From an uncultured Coriobacteriales bacterium (GTDB lineage: Bacteria > Actinomycetota > Coriobacteriia > Coriobacteriales > QAMH01): a stretch of 64,000 bases of DNA. The stretch lies in the NCBI GenBank assembly GCA_934646835.1, contig CAKUES010000006.1, positions 1 through 64,000 of the forward strand. Reading direction: 5' to 3'. The stretch's first letter is position 1; every line of letters begins with the position of its first letter. The notes below the pieces were generated by a model that saw nothing but the letters and a program-made list of their open reading frames with translations, did no database searches and was not told where the DNA came from. Positions 17,134-26,077 of this stretch are shown here, piece after piece. Both the position numbers and the translations under genes were made by a program.

Positions 17134-18009
17134 CTATTTGGGCCAGGTGTCCTTGAATTGCTTGGCAACCTCGATGAATTCCTCCACAGCGGGGGAGGAG
17201 CCGGGTGTCTGCAGGGTGGCTGCGCCAAACTCGACGTAGCGCCTGGGGCTCAAGGGACGGACTTCGACGTTGCCGTTCCAGACCTCCGCGACGCCGTTGC
17301 AATACAGCGTCATGCAGCTGCCCGAGCTCACCATCGAGTATGCGGTGAGGCAGCTGCCGCAGGTAAAGCGCACATCTGGCTCAAGGCCCTTTTGGAAGAA
17401 GAGCTTGTCGAAGGTGTCGTTGTCCTCTGGGTGGATGCGCACGAAGGGCTGCCCATCGAGTTCTGCGAGCAAAAGCGACTGGTGCTTGAGGAGCGGGGAG
17501 CCTACCGGCGCCCAGACGACGAGCTCCTGGGTTCCCAGCGGCGTCCATTCGAGCTTGCTGTGGTCTCCGTGGAAGATGCACACGTCGATGGCGTGCTGCT
17601 CGAGCATCTCGAGCAGGTGCGTGTCGCTTGCCTCGACGACGTTGACCTTGACGGCAGGGAACTTGCGCTGGTACTCGCTGATCACCTCTGGGAGCCAGCG
17701 CAGTGCGATGCTGTCGAGCGCGCCGACGGTGAGGGTGCCCTCTGCCAGGCCGCGTATGCGGGCGCTGGTCTGCTGGGCTTGGATGTTGAGCTTCACCATC
17801 TGCTTGAAGATGGGGAGCATGCGCTCGCCTTCCGCCGTGGGTTCCACACCCGTGCTGCTGCGGATGAGCAAGGGAAAGCCCAGGTCGTTTTCCAGGGCGT
17901 TGATCAAGCGGATGATGCCGCTTGGGGTGTAGCCGAGCTCCTTGCCGGCCCCGGAGAGGCTCTTGGTCTCGACTGCGGCGACAAAGGCCGTGTAGCGCTT
18001 GGTATCCAT
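17134..18009 (-). CDS. LysR family transcriptional regulator
   Basis: The 291-residue protein has an N-terminal winged helix-turn-helix (YTAFVAAVETKSLSGAGKELGYTPSGIIRLINALENDLGFPLLIR) and a LysR substrate-binding domain with TLTVGALDSIALRWLPEVISEY. The helix-turn-helix is slightly unusual, with GYTPSGIIRLI where most LysR proteins have S(Q/S)xAxS. The ATG at 18009 has GGAGA 7 nt upstream; the GTG at 18024 is a possible alternative. It is divergent from a sodium/solute symporter across 206 nt, the classical arrangement in which a LysR protein controls its neighbour in response to the transported compound or a product. Ligand unknown. Confidence 0.88.
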   Translation of the reverse strand: MDTKRYTAFVAAVETKSLSGAGKELGYTPSGIIRLINALENDLGFPLLIRSSTGVEPTAEGERMLPIFKQMVKLNIQAQQTSARIRGLAEGTLTVGALDSIALRWLPEVISEYQRKFPAVKVNVVEASDTHLLEMLEQHAIDVCIFHGDHSKLEWTPLGTQELVVWAPVGSPLLKHQSLLLAELDGQPFVRIHPEDNDTFDKLFFQKGLEPDVRFTCGSCLTAYSMVSSGSCMTLYCNGVAEVWNGNVEVRPLSPRRYVEFGAATLQTPGSSPAVEEFIEVAKQFKDTWPK

Positions 18010-18056
18010 CGTATCTCCAAACACGTTGCTTTTAACAATGCGTCATAGCGATTGAT

Positions 18057-18073
18057 AGCTTTTGTGAAAAGCT
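18057..18073. promoter_or_regulatory. Candidate LysR-type binding site in the divergent intergenic region
   Basis: AGCTTTT-GTG-AAAAGCT is a short perfect inverted repeat about 48 nt upstream of the regulator start and 140 nt before the symporter. LysR proteins usually bind such AT-rich T-N11-A dyads. Assigned by position only. Confidence 0.4.
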
Positions 18074-18215
18074 TATGGGCTCATGGTACCTCATATCGCC
18101 GCTCGCCCTATCACAAATCATTATATGAAATATGAATTCTGAGAAAGCCTTCCTGTGCGTGATAACGTGCCCTCATCACTTTTGGAGATAAGGGCTCGAG
18201 TAAAGGAAGGGATTC

Positions 18216-19826
18216 ATGGGTTTCAAGGTCGCGTTGCTGATCATCTTCGTGGCGGCAACTATCTACATCGGCTTCTACAGCCGCAAGAAGGCGCAAAGCG
18301 TCGACGGCTTCGTTTTGGGAGGTCGTAAGATCGGTCCGTGGATGTCCGCGTTTGCGTACGGCACGAGCTACTTCTCCGCTGTCGTTTTCATCGGCTACGC
18401 GGGTCAGTTTGGTTGGAAATTCGGCCTTGCGGCGTTTTGGGCCGGTGTCGGCAACGTGCTCATCGGCTCGCTTCTGGCGTGGTTCGTGCTCGGTCGCCGC
18501 ACGCGCATCATGACCAACCACCTCGACGCCAAGACCATGCCGGAGTTCTTTGGCAAGCGCTTTGACAGCAACGCGTTGCGCATCGCCTCTGCACTTATCA
18601 TCTTCGTCTTCCTGATCCCCTATACAGCGTCGGTCTACAACGGCCTGTCTCGCTTGTTTGGCATGGCCTTTGGCCTGCCGTATGAGGCATGCATCATCGC
18701 CATGGCGGTCGTCACCTGCATCTATGTCATCTGGGGTGGCTACACGGCCACAGCCCTCAATGACACGGTGCAGGGAATCATCATGCTCGTCTCGATCATC
18801 GCCGTCATCCTGTGCGTGCTCAACGGCCAGGGCGGCTTTGTCGAGGCACTCAAGAACCTGGCGGAGGTCTCCGACCCCAGCATTCCCAACGGAGGGGTCC
18901 CCGGCGTCTTCGCGAGTATGTTCGGTCCCGACCCGCTCAACCTGCTTGGCGTGGTCGTCTTGACCTCCCTTGGCACTTGGGGCCTGCCGCAGATGGTGCA
19001 GAAGTTCTACGCCATCGAGTCTGAGTCCGCAATTACCAAGGGTGCGATCATCTCCACCTTCTTCGCGCTGATCGTTGCCGGCGGCAGCTACTTCCTGGGC
19101 GGCTTTGGCCGACTCTTTGCCGATGGCGTTGCCGTCAACCCCACGACTGGCGCCGTGGTCTACGACTCGATCATCCCCACGATGCTGTCTGGTCTGCCCG
19201 ACATCCTCATCGGCGTCATCGTCATCATGGTGCTCTCTGCCTCTATGTCCACGCTGAGCTCCCTGGTTCTCACCTCGAGCTCCACGCTCACGCTCGACTT
19301 CATCAAGCCGGTCTTCAAGAAGGACATGAGCGAGAAGTCCCAGCTTCTGTGGATGCGCTCCCTGCTCGCGGTGTTCGTTGTCATCTCCGCGGCGCTGGCC
19401 ATGCTCCAGTACAACAGCCCGGTTGTCTTCATCGCCCAGCTCATGGGCTACAGTTGGGGCGCCCTCGCCGGTTGCTTCCTCGCGCCGTTCCTCTACGGCC
19501 TCTACATGAAGCGCGCCTCCAAGGCGGCGGTGTGGATCTGCTTTATCTGGGGCGTGGGCCTCACGGTGGTCAACATGACACTGGGCCTGGTCTTCAACGC
19601 ACCGCTCATCGCCAGCCCCATCAACTGCGGTGCCATCTGCATGGTGGTCGCGCTTATCGCCTACCCGATTTTGAGCTGCATCCTCCCGGCGGGTTTGAGC
19701 AAGGAGCATGTGGACAACTGCTTTGCCGGCTATGGCCAGAAGGTCCTCGTTCCCGCGACTGCTGCCCTGGGCGCCGAAGTCGAGGAGCAGATCAAGCCCG
19801 ATGCAGGTGCTGCGGCGGCGAACTAG
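18216..19826 (+). CDS. Sodium:solute symporter (SSS family)
   Basis: The 536-residue membrane protein has about thirteen hydrophobic helices. SSS marks include DGFVLGGRKIGPWMSAFAYGTSYFSA, WLVWGGY-like VIWGGYTATALNDTVQG, TWGLPQMVQKFYAIES and the helix-8 VLSASMSTLSSLVLTSSS stretch that carries sodium ligands. The family includes proline, pantothenate, sugar and acetate carriers; the substrate cannot be told from sequence, although the layout resembles the PutP/PanF side of the family. The ATG has AAAGGAAGGG upstream. It is divergent from, and probably controlled by, the LysR protein. Confidence 0.88.
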   Translation: MGFKVALLIIFVAATIYIGFYSRKKAQSVDGFVLGGRKIGPWMSAFAYGTSYFSAVVFIGYAGQFGWKFGLAAFWAGVGNVLIGSLLAWFVLGRRTRIMTNHLDAKTMPEFFGKRFDSNALRIASALIIFVFLIPYTASVYNGLSRLFGMAFGLPYEACIIAMAVVTCIYVIWGGYTATALNDTVQGIIMLVSIIAVILCVLNGQGGFVEALKNLAEVSDPSIPNGGVPGVFASMFGPDPLNLLGVVVLTSLGTWGLPQMVQKFYAIESESAITKGAIISTFFALIVAGGSYFLGGFGRLFADGVAVNPTTGAVVYDSIIPTMLSGLPDILIGVIVIMVLSASMSTLSSLVLTSSSTLTLDFIKPVFKKDMSEKSQLLWMRSLLAVFVVISAALAMLQYNSPVVFIAQLMGYSWGALAGCFLAPFLYGLYMKRASKAAVWICFIWGVGLTVVNMTLGLVFNAPLIASPINCGAICMVVALIAYPILSCILPAGLSKEHVDNCFAGYGQKVLVPATAALGAEVEEQIKPDAGAAAAN

Positions 19827-19892
19827 GGAAGGTCTTGCCTGCGGTCAGTGCGCTTGGGCAGGGGTACAGGTCGGGTACTCCTGACAGCATGA

Positions 19893-19930
19893 AAAAGGAC
19901 CCCGAACGGGCTTTCCGTTCGGGGTCCTTT
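19893..19930 (+). terminator. Terminator after the symporter
   Basis: Long perfect stem AAAGGACCCCGAACGG / CCGTTCGGGGTCCTTT with a short GCTTT-type loop. Confidence 0.85.
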
Positions 19931-19942
19931 GCGGTGCGCCCT

Positions 19943-20063
19943 TAAGAGGATGCTGATTAAGGCGGTTATCCGCTCGCTGTATGCGATTGGCAAAACCGCT
20001 GGTCGCGTAGGGGAGGGACTGAAGTCCCTCCCCATAAACCTCGCATTAATCAGTTCTTTTCTA
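19943..20063. mobile_element. MITE-like element, copy 4 (full length)
   Basis: Left end TAAGAGGATGCTGATTAAGGC, core GTAGGGGAGGGACTGAAGTCCCTCCCC, right end CGCATTAATCAGTTCTTTTCTA. The last three bases, CTA, are the reverse complement of the recQ stop codon TAG. Confidence 0.78.
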
Positions 20064-21935
20064 GGAGCCTTGCTGCTGCGAGAGGAACTGCTCGATGGCT
20101 CCCATGAACTGTGCTCCGTAGTGCTCGAGCTTGGCCGTACCCACGCCGTTGATCGCGAGGAAGTCCTCGTCACAGCGGGGTTTCTCCGAGGCCATGGCGC
20201 GCAGGGCCTTGTCGGAGAAGACGATGTAGGGCGGGATGCCCTCCTCGTCGGCAATCGCCTTGCGCAGGTTGCGTAGCTCCTGGAAGAGCTCGAGCTCGTC
20301 TCCTGCGAGGACGACGGCGACAGACGGCGGTGTCTTGGGTGAATAGCCCGCAGTGTTCTTGTTGGCCTTTGCGTCCTTGCGGCTCTTGATCTCCATGGAA
20401 AATCCCAGAGCCGAGACTTCTGCTGCGCGCGGGCCGCATGAGACGACGGGATACTCGCCGTCAGAGATCGACAAGTAGCCCTCTGCGGCCATGAGCTCGA
20501 TGACGTCGCGGACGAGGGCCGCACTCTCCTTGGTGCTGCCATAGCTGTTGAGGGCGTCGTAGTTCTTCTCGATGACGCGTGCGTTGCGGCTGCCGCACAC
20601 GATGTCTGCGATCATCGACTTGCCAAGCGACCAGCGCAGTTCCTTCACGCACTCCATGACGGCGATGGCGGCTTTGGAGACGTCGATGCCCGAGCCTGTT
20701 CCCTGGCAGTTGCTGCAGTTGCCGCACTTGTCCGGAATCTGGGCGCTGTCTTGGAAGTAGCTCAAGATGAACTTGCGCAGGCATCCGGTCGTGTGGCAGT
20801 AGCTGATCATGCTCGACAGGAGCCTCTGCTTGCCCTGGCCGGCTTGGGCAGATCCCTCGACGTCTGCCGCTTGGGCGGTGGAGTTGTCGATGAGCAGGCG
20901 CTGGATGCGGATGTCGTTGTCGCTCCACAAAAGCATGCACTCCGCAGGCTCCCCATCGCGTCCGGCGCGTCCGGCTTCCTGGTAGTAGGCCTCGATGCTC
21001 GCAGGCATGTTGTTGTGGATGACGTAGCGCACGTTGCTCTTGTCGATGCCCATGCCAAAGGCGTTGGTGGCGACCATGACGGCGACATCGTCGTTGATGA
21101 ACTGCCTCTGGAACCTCTCGCGCTGCGAGGCGCTCATGTCCCCTTTGTATTTGGCCGCTTTGACGCCGGCCGCACTCAGCTCCTCGAAGAGCTCGTCGAC
21201 CTTCTTCCTCGTGGAGCAATAAACGATGCCGCTGTCATCAGGGTGGGCCTTTGCATAGGAGACGATGGCCTGGGTCTTCTTGGCCTCCGGCATGCGCTGC
21301 ACGCTGAAGGAGAGATTGGGCCTGTCGAAGCCCGTCGTCACCTCAACCGGCCTGTCCAAACCAAGTAGCTGGCGAATGTCTGCGCTGACGCGAGGTGTGG
21401 CGGTTGCGGTTAAGGCCATGATCGCAGGGCGCTTTGGAAGTGCGGCGATGACGGGGCCGATGCCTTGGTAGCTCGGCCTGAAGTCATGTCCCCATTGGCT
21501 GATGCAGTGGGCCTCATCCACGGCGACGATGTCCACGTCGAGGCGCTGCATGAAGTGGGCGAACTTCTCTTGGACAAGCTGCTCTGGGGTGACGTAGACG
21601 ACGTCGAAGACATTGCCGAGCATCCCGCGTGTGATCTCGCGCTTCTCCTCGAGGTCGAGCGTGGAGTTGAGGAAAACGGCGCTGATGCCCGCCTCGCGGC
21701 AGGCGCGTACTTGGTCAGACATGAGGGAGATGAGAGGGGAGATGACGATGGCCATGCCCGGTGTGACGCAGGCGGGGATCTGATAGCAGATGGACTTGCC
21801 GGCGCCTGTCGGCATGATAGCCAAGACGTCACGTCCCTCTAGGGCAGCCTCGACCACTTGGCGCTGTCCGGGCCTGAACCCGTCGTAGCCAAAGCGTTTC
21901 TTGAGTTGTTCTGTTGCCTGGCTGAGAAGGTCCAA
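20061..21935 (-). CDS. recQ: ATP-dependent DNA helicase RecQ
   Basis: The 624-residue 3'-5' helicase has FRPGQRQVVEAALEGRDVLAIMPTGAGKSICYQ (Q motif and Walker A), VDEAHCISQWGHDFR, LTATATPRVSADI, IVYCSTRKKVDELFEEL, ATNAFGMGIDKSNVRYVIH and YYQEAGRAGRDG, then the zinc-binding RQC region with CLRKFILSYF and CGNCSNCQG. A C-terminal HRDC-type domain (LFQELRNLRKAIADEEGIPPYIVFSDKALRAMA) is complete. I chose TTG at 21935 because AAAGGAG lies just upstream and the helicase domain begins there; a longer frame adds about 34 residues without resemblance. The stop codon is formed by the end of a repeat element. Confidence 0.95.
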   Translation of the reverse strand: MDLLSQATEQLKKRFGYDGFRPGQRQVVEAALEGRDVLAIMPTGAGKSICYQIPACVTPGMAIVISPLISLMSDQVRACREAGISAVFLNSTLDLEEKREITRGMLGNVFDVVYVTPEQLVQEKFAHFMQRLDVDIVAVDEAHCISQWGHDFRPSYQGIGPVIAALPKRPAIMALTATATPRVSADIRQLLGLDRPVEVTTGFDRPNLSFSVQRMPEAKKTQAIVSYAKAHPDDSGIVYCSTRKKVDELFEELSAAGVKAAKYKGDMSASQRERFQRQFINDDVAVMVATNAFGMGIDKSNVRYVIHNNMPASIEAYYQEAGRAGRDGEPAECMLLWSDNDIRIQRLLIDNSTAQAADVEGSAQAGQGKQRLLSSMISYCHTTGCLRKFILSYFQDSAQIPDKCGNCSNCQGTGSGIDVSKAAIAVMECVKELRWSLGKSMIADIVCGSRNARVIEKNYDALNSYGSTKESAALVRDVIELMAAEGYLSISDGEYPVVSCGPRAAEVSALGFSMEIKSRKDAKANKNTAGYSPKTPPSVAVVLAGDELELFQELRNLRKAIADEEGIPPYIVFSDKALRAMASEKPRCDEDFLAINGVGTAKLEHYGAQFMGAIEQFLSQQQGS

Positions 21936-21999
21936 GGCGGCTCCTTTCGCATCTTCGTGGCGTCTGATTATGCGCGCGGGCAAAAAGAAAAGAAAGGAC

Positions 22000-22028
22000 T
22001 TGAAATTCGAACATTTGTTCTGTATGGT
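22000..22028. promoter_or_regulatory. Promoter with a LexA-type SOS box between recQ and the serine recombinase
   Basis: CGAACATTTGTTC(T) at 22008-22020 closely matches the Gram-positive/actinobacterial LexA box CGAAC-N4-GTTCG. On the plus strand it sits in the 17-nt spacer between TTGAAA (22000-22005) and TATGGT (22023-22028), a promoter reading towards the recombinase gene, and it lies about 75 nt upstream of the recQ start on the other strand. The base match is direct; SOS control is inference. Confidence 0.6.
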
Positions 22029-22170
22029 GTGTGCCACGATGGGCGCGACCTATGCGAGAGGGCGCTTGCATGGATTGCGTCCGGCGGCCGTTTTGGGTCA
22101 TGCATCGGTGCCGCAGGGTTGTGAAACTCTCTTCTTTTGTGTTGTCTGACAAAGAGAAAGAGAGTGTTCA

Positions 22171-22785
22171 ATGACGATTGTCTACGGCTATGCGCGCGTT
22201 TCGACACGCGACCAAAACCTCAACAGGCAGATCGATGCCCTGGGCGAGTTTGGCGTAGATGTCCTGATCACGGACAAGATGTCTGGGAGGGATTTCAAGC
22301 GCCCTGGGTACAAGCGCCTGTACCGCAAGATCAGAGAGGGGGACACGCTGGTCATTCCAAGCATCGACAGGCTCGGGCGCAACTACGATGAGGTCCTCGA
22401 GGAGTGGAGGCGCATCACCAAGGTCAAGAAGGCCGATGTCGTGGTGCTGGACATGCCCTTGCTCGATACGCGTGAGAGCACTGTGGGAGGTATCACGGGC
22501 GTTTTCATCGCAGACCTCGTCTTGCAGTTGCTCAGCTATGTGGCGCAGGTCGAGCGCGAGCACATCAAGGAGCGCCAACGCCAGGGGATAGAGGCCGCGA
22601 TGGCGCGCGGAGTCAAGTTCGGCAGGCCTCCCGTGCCGCGCCCGGAGCGCTACGAGGAGGTCGCGCGAGAAGTGAGGGAGGAGAGGATCAGCCGCCGCAA
22701 AGCGGCAAAGGAGCTCGGCGTGAGCGACACGACGTTTAGGCGATGGCTGCACGCCGACGAAGAGCTTGAGAGGAACTGCGCCTAG
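22171..22785 (+). CDS. Small serine recombinase (resolvase/invertase family)
   Basis: The 204-residue protein begins VYGYARVSTRDQNLNRQID with the nucleophilic serine in YARVS, and continues with DKMSGRDFKRPGYKRL, LVIPSIDRLGRN (the arginines of the active site) and an E-helix ending AQVEREHIKERQRQGIEAA. The C-terminal domain is a Hin-type helix-turn-helix (SRRKAAKELGVSDTTFRRWL). Such enzymes invert or resolve DNA between short dyad sites. No adjacent transposase, invertible segment or phage gene is present, so it may act on a distant locus. Its promoter carries a LexA-type box. Confidence 0.9.
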   Translation: MTIVYGYARVSTRDQNLNRQIDALGEFGVDVLITDKMSGRDFKRPGYKRLYRKIREGDTLVIPSIDRLGRNYDEVLEEWRRITKVKKADVVVLDMPLLDTRESTVGGITGVFIADLVLQLLSYVAQVEREHIKERQRQGIEAAMARGVKFGRPPVPRPERYEEVAREVREERISRRKAAKELGVSDTTFRRWLHADEELERNCA

Positions 22786-22801
22786 TTGCCGCAGCTCAGC
22801 G

Positions 22802-22807
22802 TATAAT
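22802..22807 (+). promoter_or_regulatory. Probable -10 box before the MetRS-like gene
   Basis: A perfect TATAAT 38 nt upstream of the TTG start. No good -35 hexamer is seen at the right distance, so this is a partial call. Confidence 0.4.
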
Positions 22808-22844
22808 CCAAAGACTAACTGTAGTTTTCAAGAAAGGCACTGTT

Positions 22845-24869
22845 TTGGAATCACGTCCTAAGTTTCCCAAGCGCGCTGTCATCACCGCCGGCATGCCCTA
22901 CGGCAACAAGGGTCTGCACTTTGGCCACGTCGGCGGTGTTTTCGTCCCGGCTGACATCTACGCAAGGTTCATGCGCGACCGCATTGGCAAGAACAATGTC
23001 CTCTTCGTCTCTGGCACGGACTGCTACGGTTCTCCCATCATGGAGGGCTACCGCAAGTTGGTCGAGGCTGGCGAGTTCGAGGGCACTATTCGCGACTACG
23101 TGCAGGTAAACCACGATCGCCAGAAGGCGACGCTGGATGCCTTCGATATCAGCCTCGACATCTACGAGGGCTCTGCCCTGGGCCTTGCGGGCAAGAAGCA
23201 CGACGAGGTCAACAGCTGGTTCATCAACAAGCTCTATGAGAACGGCTGGCTGGAGAAGCGCTCCACCCCGCAGTTCTACGATACAGAGGCCCAGACCTTC
23301 CTCAACGGCCGCCAGGTCATCGGCCGCTGCCCTGTCCAGGGCTGCAAGTCGGAGAAAGCCTATGCCGACGAGTGCGATCTTGGCCATCAGTTCATGCCGG
23401 AGGATTGCATCGCTCCCAAGTCCACGTTGTCTGGCCAGACGCCGGAGCTGCGCCCTGTCGTCAACTGGTATTTCAAGCTGCCCCAGATGCGCGAGGTTGT
23501 CTCCGAGCACGTCGACAACATCGAGAAGGACCCGCGTACGCGCGATGTCACGGTGACGACGGAGCGCGAGTTCCTGGTGCCGCCCATCATCTACATCAAA
23601 AACGAGCTTGAGGACGCATACCGCGAGGTTGCCAGCCAGCTGCCCGAGCACAAGTTCCTTCCCGCAGAGAAGGGCAAGCAGTCCTTTGGTCTTGAGTTTG
23701 CCGATTTCAGCCTGCGTGAGGAAGCCCTGCCTGTGCTGTCCTCTGCCGGCATCCGCTACAGGAGCGGCAAGGCGCTCGTTCCCTTCCGCCTTACCGGCAA
23801 CATCGAGTGGGGCGTCAAGGCTCCGGACCTCGAGGATGTCGAGGGTCTGACCACTTGGTGCTGGCCGGAGTCCCTGTGGGCTCCTATCAGCTTCACTCGC
23901 GCCGCCCTCGAGGAGCACGGCCGCAGCGACGAGGAGTGGAAGGACTTCTGGTGCTCTGACGACGCCGAGGTCTACCAGTTCATCGGTCAGGACAACATCT
24001 ACTTCTACGGCATTGCCCAGCCTGCCCTGTGGGCCGGCTTCAACGGCAAGGAGGCCCATGCGGAGGGCACCGGCGAGGACTTGCGCCAGACCACGTTGGT
24101 TCCCAACCACCACATCCTCTTTTTGGGCAAGAAGGCTTCGAGCTCTGGTGTCGTCAAGCCGCCGCTGGCAGACGAGCTTCTCGACCACTACACCGTCGAG
24201 CAGCTGCGTGCGCACTGGGCTGCACTGGGCCTGGGTCTCAAGAGCGTGAGCTTCAGCCCCAAGGTCTTCGATCCCAACGCCGCAGAGAAGGCACCGGATC
24301 CTGCCCTCAAGGAGGGTGCGCTGCTCACCAACATCTTCAACCGCCTCGCCCGCAGCTGCTTCTACACCGCTCAGAAGCACTTCGAGGGCAAGGCCCCCTT
24401 GGGCGAGGTCAGTGCAGACGTCCTCAAGAAGTGCGAGGAGACGGTCCTCGAGTACGAGCAGCTCATGAGCAAGTTCGAGTTCCACGCTGTCAGCGCGCTG
24501 ATGGATGGCTTTATCCGCGATGCCAACAAGATGTGGACGACCGTGAGCCGCGAGTGTGCTGCCAGGGAGGAGGAGCAGGGTGCCGAGGCATATCGCCAGC
24601 TCCTTATCGATGCCTTCCAACTGCTTCGCACGGCGACTGTCCTCATGCATCCCTTCGTTCCCCAGGGTACGGAGCTGATCTTCGAGTACCTCAACATCGA
24701 GACCCGTCACCCGGAGAAGCATGACTTCGGTGCCTTCTTTGGTTGGGGCCATATCTTCGAGACCTTGTCCTTCTGGGCGGAGGAGGAAGAGAAGGCTTCC
24801 GGCATGTTCCAGCTCAAGGAGCTGCCGCCGCGCTTCGACTTCTTCAAGAAGCACCCGAGCCAGTACTAG
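22845..24869 (+). CDS. Methionyl-tRNA synthetase-like class I protein with altered HIGH and KMSKS motifs
   Basis: The 674-residue protein follows MetRS architecture: a Rossmann catalytic domain starting PKRAVITAGMPYGNKGLHFGHVGG, a zinc-knuckle-like insert (GRCPVQGCKSEKAYADECDLGHQF), LSGQTPELRPVVNWYFKLP, VYQFIGQDNIYFYGIAQPA, and a helical anticodon-binding domain (FNRLARSCFYTAQKHFEG). HIGH reads HFGH at residues 25-28, and the KMSKS loop reads KKASSSG at about residues 430-436, so two of the KMSKS residues important for adenylation are changed. It could be the organism's MetRS in a lineage-specific form, or a paralogue with another role. TTG start after AAAGG. The fold is certain, the function less so. 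Confidence 0.72.
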   Translation: MESRPKFPKRAVITAGMPYGNKGLHFGHVGGVFVPADIYARFMRDRIGKNNVLFVSGTDCYGSPIMEGYRKLVEAGEFEGTIRDYVQVNHDRQKATLDAFDISLDIYEGSALGLAGKKHDEVNSWFINKLYENGWLEKRSTPQFYDTEAQTFLNGRQVIGRCPVQGCKSEKAYADECDLGHQFMPEDCIAPKSTLSGQTPELRPVVNWYFKLPQMREVVSEHVDNIEKDPRTRDVTVTTEREFLVPPIIYIKNELEDAYREVASQLPEHKFLPAEKGKQSFGLEFADFSLREEALPVLSSAGIRYRSGKALVPFRLTGNIEWGVKAPDLEDVEGLTTWCWPESLWAPISFTRAALEEHGRSDEEWKDFWCSDDAEVYQFIGQDNIYFYGIAQPALWAGFNGKEAHAEGTGEDLRQTTLVPNHHILFLGKKASSSGVVKPPLADELLDHYTVEQLRAHWAALGLGLKSVSFSPKVFDPNAAEKAPDPALKEGALLTNIFNRLARSCFYTAQKHFEGKAPLGEVSADVLKKCEETVLEYEQLMSKFEFHAVSALMDGFIRDANKMWTTVSRECAAREEEQGAEAYRQLLIDAFQLLRTATVLMHPFVPQGTELIFEYLNIETRHPEKHDFGAFFGWGHIFETLSFWAEEEEKASGMFQLKELPPRFDFFKKHPSQY

Positions 24870-24908
24870 TGGGCGTGTTGGGCCTAACGGACATATAGGT
24901 TGGCTGTC

Positions 24909-24950
24909 GGCAGGCATCGCGTTTGTGCGCAGGTGCCTGCCGCTGTTTTT
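24909..24950 (+). terminator. Terminator after the MetRS-like gene
   Basis: Arms GGCAGGCA / TGCCTGCC around a 17-nt loop, then GCTGTTTTT. Confidence 0.7.
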
Positions 24951-24961
24951 AGGGAGTGTCT

Positions 24962-25999
24962 ATGAAAAAGCAGGTTGTTATCGCCGCGCTGGCTTGCTCT
25001 GCGGTGGCGTTGAGCGTGCCGGCGCTGACATATGCAGACGAGGCTGCGGATAACGACGTCAAGGTCGTTGTGAGTGCTGCGGGTGATTGCACGCTCGGTA
25101 CGGATAGCGCGTTCAGCTACAGCACGAGCCTCAACGCCAAGTATGCGCAAAAGGGCCCAGCTTACTTTCTCAAGGACGTGAAGAAGGTCTTTTCCAAGGA
25201 TGATTTGACTATCGTCAACTTGGAGGGAACGCTAACCAAACGTGGCTCCAAGGCAGACAAGGCCTTTGCCTTCAAGGGTTCCCCAAGCTACACGAAGATC
25301 CTCACCAAGGGTTCTGTGGAGGCAGTGAGCTTTGCCAACAACCATTGCTACGATTACGGCAAGGTCAGCTACACCGATACGATCAAGCACGTCAAGAAGG
25401 CCGGCATCAAGCTGTCTTCGTATGCAGCGACAACTACGTACAAGGTCAAGGGTGTGAAGATCGGCATGGTATCTGTCGATGATATTGGCCGCTATGGAGG
25501 CAGTGCCAAGCCGCTGATCAAATCCGGCATCAAGAAGCTCAAGAAGCAAGGTGTCGATGCGATCATCGTGAGCATGCACGCGGGAATCGAGAAGGACTAC
25601 TATCCCAACGCAACGCAGAAATCCATTGCGCATTATGCCGTGCAGCAGGGTGCGGATCTCGTTTTGGGTCACCATCCCCATGTCCTGCAGGGCATCGAGA
25701 AGTACAAGGGTGTTTACATCTGCTATAGCCTGGGCAACTTCTGCTTTGGCGGCAACAGCAATCCTGCGGACAAGAACACGATGATCGTGCAAAAGACCCT
25801 GACTTTCCGCAACGGCAAGCTCAAGAAGGACAAGGCGCTTAAAGTCATCCCGTGCAGTATCAGCGGTCACAGCTACTACAACGACTACCAACCGCAGGTT
25901 TTGTCCGGTGCCAAGAAAAAGAGTGTTATGGCTAAGGTCAACGCATATAGCAAGCCGTTTGGAATGTCGTTTAGCGCGAAGGGTTATGCCAAGAAGTAG
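24962..25999 (+). CDS. Secreted CapA-family protein
   Basis: The 345-residue product starts with a signal peptide (MKKQVVIAALACSAVALSV, then PALTYA before DEAADND, a plausible type I cleavage site). The mature part is a CapA/PgsA-type metallophosphatase-like domain: SAAGDCTLGTDS, IVNLEGTLT, SFANNHCYDYG, VDDIGRYGG, IVSMHAGIEKDYYPNATQ, GADLVLGHHPHVLQGIEKY and YSLGNFCFGG. In Bacillus these proteins belong to the poly-gamma-glutamate capsule machinery, but no capB/capC is here, and solitary CapA proteins are common in gut bacteria with unknown roles. The domain is lysine-rich, which may help binding to the wall. ATG 24962 has AGGGAG 5 nt upstream. Confidence 0.85.
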   Translation: MKKQVVIAALACSAVALSVPALTYADEAADNDVKVVVSAAGDCTLGTDSAFSYSTSLNAKYAQKGPAYFLKDVKKVFSKDDLTIVNLEGTLTKRGSKADKAFAFKGSPSYTKILTKGSVEAVSFANNHCYDYGKVSYTDTIKHVKKAGIKLSSYAATTTYKVKGVKIGMVSVDDIGRYGGSAKPLIKSGIKKLKKQGVDAIIVSMHAGIEKDYYPNATQKSIAHYAVQQGADLVLGHHPHVLQGIEKYKGVYICYSLGNFCFGGNSNPADKNTMIVQKTLTFRNGKLKKDKALKVIPCSISGHSYYNDYQPQVLSGAKKKSVMAKVNAYSKPFGMSFSAKGYAKK

Positions 26000-26077
26000 G
26001 CGAGGGATGAAGGGCGATGCCGCAAGGTGGAGACTTTGCCTGGGTCTTCGCTTTTGGCTCCTTTGCGGATTGGAGAG

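Noticed and set aside
22171..22785. Serine recombinase as part of an insertion sequence or integron
   Set aside because: No terminal inverted repeats, transposase, or cargo genes flank it; recQ and metG-like genes are immediate neighbours.
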